Shown here in pieces: positions 63,230 to 64,000 of a stretch of DNA of 64,000 nt. The position numbers were made by a program, and so were the translations under genes. The DNA lies in assembly GCF_035917575.1 (NCBI RefSeq), contig NZ_CP109090.1, forward strand, positions 3,038,001 through 3,102,000, in the 5' to 3' direction. Source of the stretch: Streptomyces sp. NBC_01788 (lineage in GTDB: Bacteria; Actinomycetota; Actinomycetes; Streptomycetales; Streptomycetaceae). Positions within the stretch are counted from its first letter, which is position 1. Every line of letters starts with the position of its first letter. Below the pieces are notes generated by a model. It saw nothing but the letters and a program-made list of their open reading frames with translations. It was not told the DNA's origin and ran no database searches.

Positions 63230-63967
63230 CTACTTCGCCAGGGCCGTCTCGAGTGCCGTGCGCTGGATCGCCGTGAGGTCGGCGCAGCCGGCCACGGCGA
63301 GGTCGAGGAGGCTGTTCAGCTCCTCGCGGGCGAAGGGCTCGGCCTCCGCGGTGCCCTGGACCTCGACGAAGCGGCCGTCCCCGGTGCAGACGACGTTCAT
63401 GTCGGTCTCGGCGCGGACGTCCTCCTCGTAGCAGAGGTCGAGCAGCGGCACGCCGCCGACGATGCCGACGGAGACGGCGCTGACCGTGCCGGTGAGCGGC
63501 TGGCGGCCGGCCTTGATCAGCTTCTTGCCGCGGGCCCAGGTGACGGCGTCGGCCAGTGCCACGTAGGCGCCCGTGATGGCCGCGGTGCGGGTGCCGCCGT
63601 CGGCCTGGAGGACGTCGCAGTCCAGGACGATGGTGTTCTCGCCCAGTGCCTTGTAGTCGACGACCGAGCGCAGGGAGCGGCCGATGAGGCGGGAGATCTC
63701 ATGGGTGCGGCCGCCGATCCTGCCCTTGACCGATTCGCGGTCGCCGCGGGTGTTGGTGGCGCGCGGCAGCATGGAGTACTCGGCGGTGACCCAGCCCTCG
63801 CCGCTGCCCTTGCGCCAGCGCGGGACGCCTTCGGTGACGGAGGCGGTGCAGAAGACCTTGGTGTCGCCGAAGGAGACGAGGACGGAGCCCTCGGCGTGCT
63901 TGCTCCACCCGCGTTCGATGGTGACCGGGCGGAGTTGTTCGGGGGTGCGGCCGTCAATACGAGACAT
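63230..63967 (-). CDS. rph: Ribonuclease PH
   Basis: A 245-residue phosphorolytic 3'-5' exoribonuclease that trims tRNA 3' ends. The family blocks are complete: [91 protein letters not shown], and [20 protein letters not shown]. It is complete, starting at ATG 63967, with 33 bases of upstream sequence in the window. Confidence 0.97.
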   Translation of the reverse strand: MSRIDGRTPEQLRPVTIERGWSKHAEGSVLVSFGDTKVFCTASVTEGVPRWRKGSGEGWVTAEYSMLPRATNTRGDRESVKGRIGGRTHEISRLIGRSLRSVVDYKALGENTIVLDCDVLQADGGTRTAAITGAYVALADAVTWARGKKLIKAGRQPLTGTVSAVSVGIVGGVPLLDLCYEEDVRAETDMNVVCTGDGRFVEVQGTAEAEPFAREELNSLLDLAVAGCADLTAIQRTALETALAK

Positions 63968-64000
63968 GGCGTCGAGCGTAGTCCCCCACGCACATGGGGC

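Overview
The window is chromosomal DNA from a Streptomyces-type actinomycete. Base composition is very GC-rich, with strong third-codon-position GC. Many genes start with GTG or overlap their neighbour by ATGA or GTGA. Typical Streptomyces families are present: DUF397 with a DUF5753 XRE regulator, DUF6087, DUF6412, DUF1707 and an HxlR/MFS pair. I see no integrase, transposase, rRNA or CRISPR array.

Layout. 1-10.4 kb is housekeeping and small metabolism: a ROK regulator cut by the left edge and divergent from a Gfo/Idh/MocA oxidoreductase, a UPF0303 protein, an LLM flavin oxidoreductase, a fumarylacetoacetase-fold hydrolase, YidC with DUF6412, an HxlR regulator divergent from an MFS exporter, a SEC-C protein, and an NTF2-like gene overlapping a LysR remnant. 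10.6-17.4 kb holds a Ser/Thr kinase followed by a tightly coupled four-gene operon: methyltransferase; HEPN-like/P-loop NTPase/FGE-like giant protein; cold-shock-like small protein; CorA-like membrane protein. It has the architecture of an NTP-dependent conflict (defence) system, and the large gene carries two rare TTA codons. 17.5-18.5 kb is a scar with two truncated genes plus a DUF6087 gene.

18.5-37.8 kb is a large DISARM-related island. It runs vsr, a C5-methyltransferase homologue without its catalytic cysteine, and an intact C5-methyltransferase. A convergent three-gene operon follows (DUF6339-like, an unknown, and an XRE-GHKL ATPase fusion with a perfect operator-like inverted repeat upstream). 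Then comes a coupled operon of GHKL-helicase fusion, UvrD-like helicase, DrmA-like helicase and DrmB-like DUF1998 protein. No DrmC phospholipase-D gene is present. The methyltransferases would mark self DNA, Vsr would repair deamination at the marked sites, and the helicases with DrmB would act on unmarked DNA.

37.8-42.7 kb holds an RsbW-like ATPase/XRE/DUF397 regulatory trio, a small membrane protein and an unusual FHA-flavin monooxygenase fusion. 42.7-56.4 kb contains an M20 hydrolase and MFS pair with a duplicated Lrp/AsnC regulator, small conserved proteins, an AhpD-like protein, a second MFS, DUF445, a secreted SGNH hydrolase, DUF1707, and a three-gene ABC-2 exporter. 56.6-64 kb looks like conserved core: a class A penicillin-binding protein, a Gdx/SugE guanidinium exporter preceded by what reads as a guanidine-III riboswitch, GroES-like, DUF3618, Bcp peroxidase, HNH endonuclease, tRNA-Leu(UAG), RdgB and RNase PH.

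The two best candidates for an undescribed system are the 12.4-17.4 kb conflict operon and the 18.5-37.8 kb DISARM-related array. They lie side by side with a deletion scar between them, as expected of a defence-gene hotspot. All functional calls come from reading the sequence and remembered family knowledge; no database search was run.
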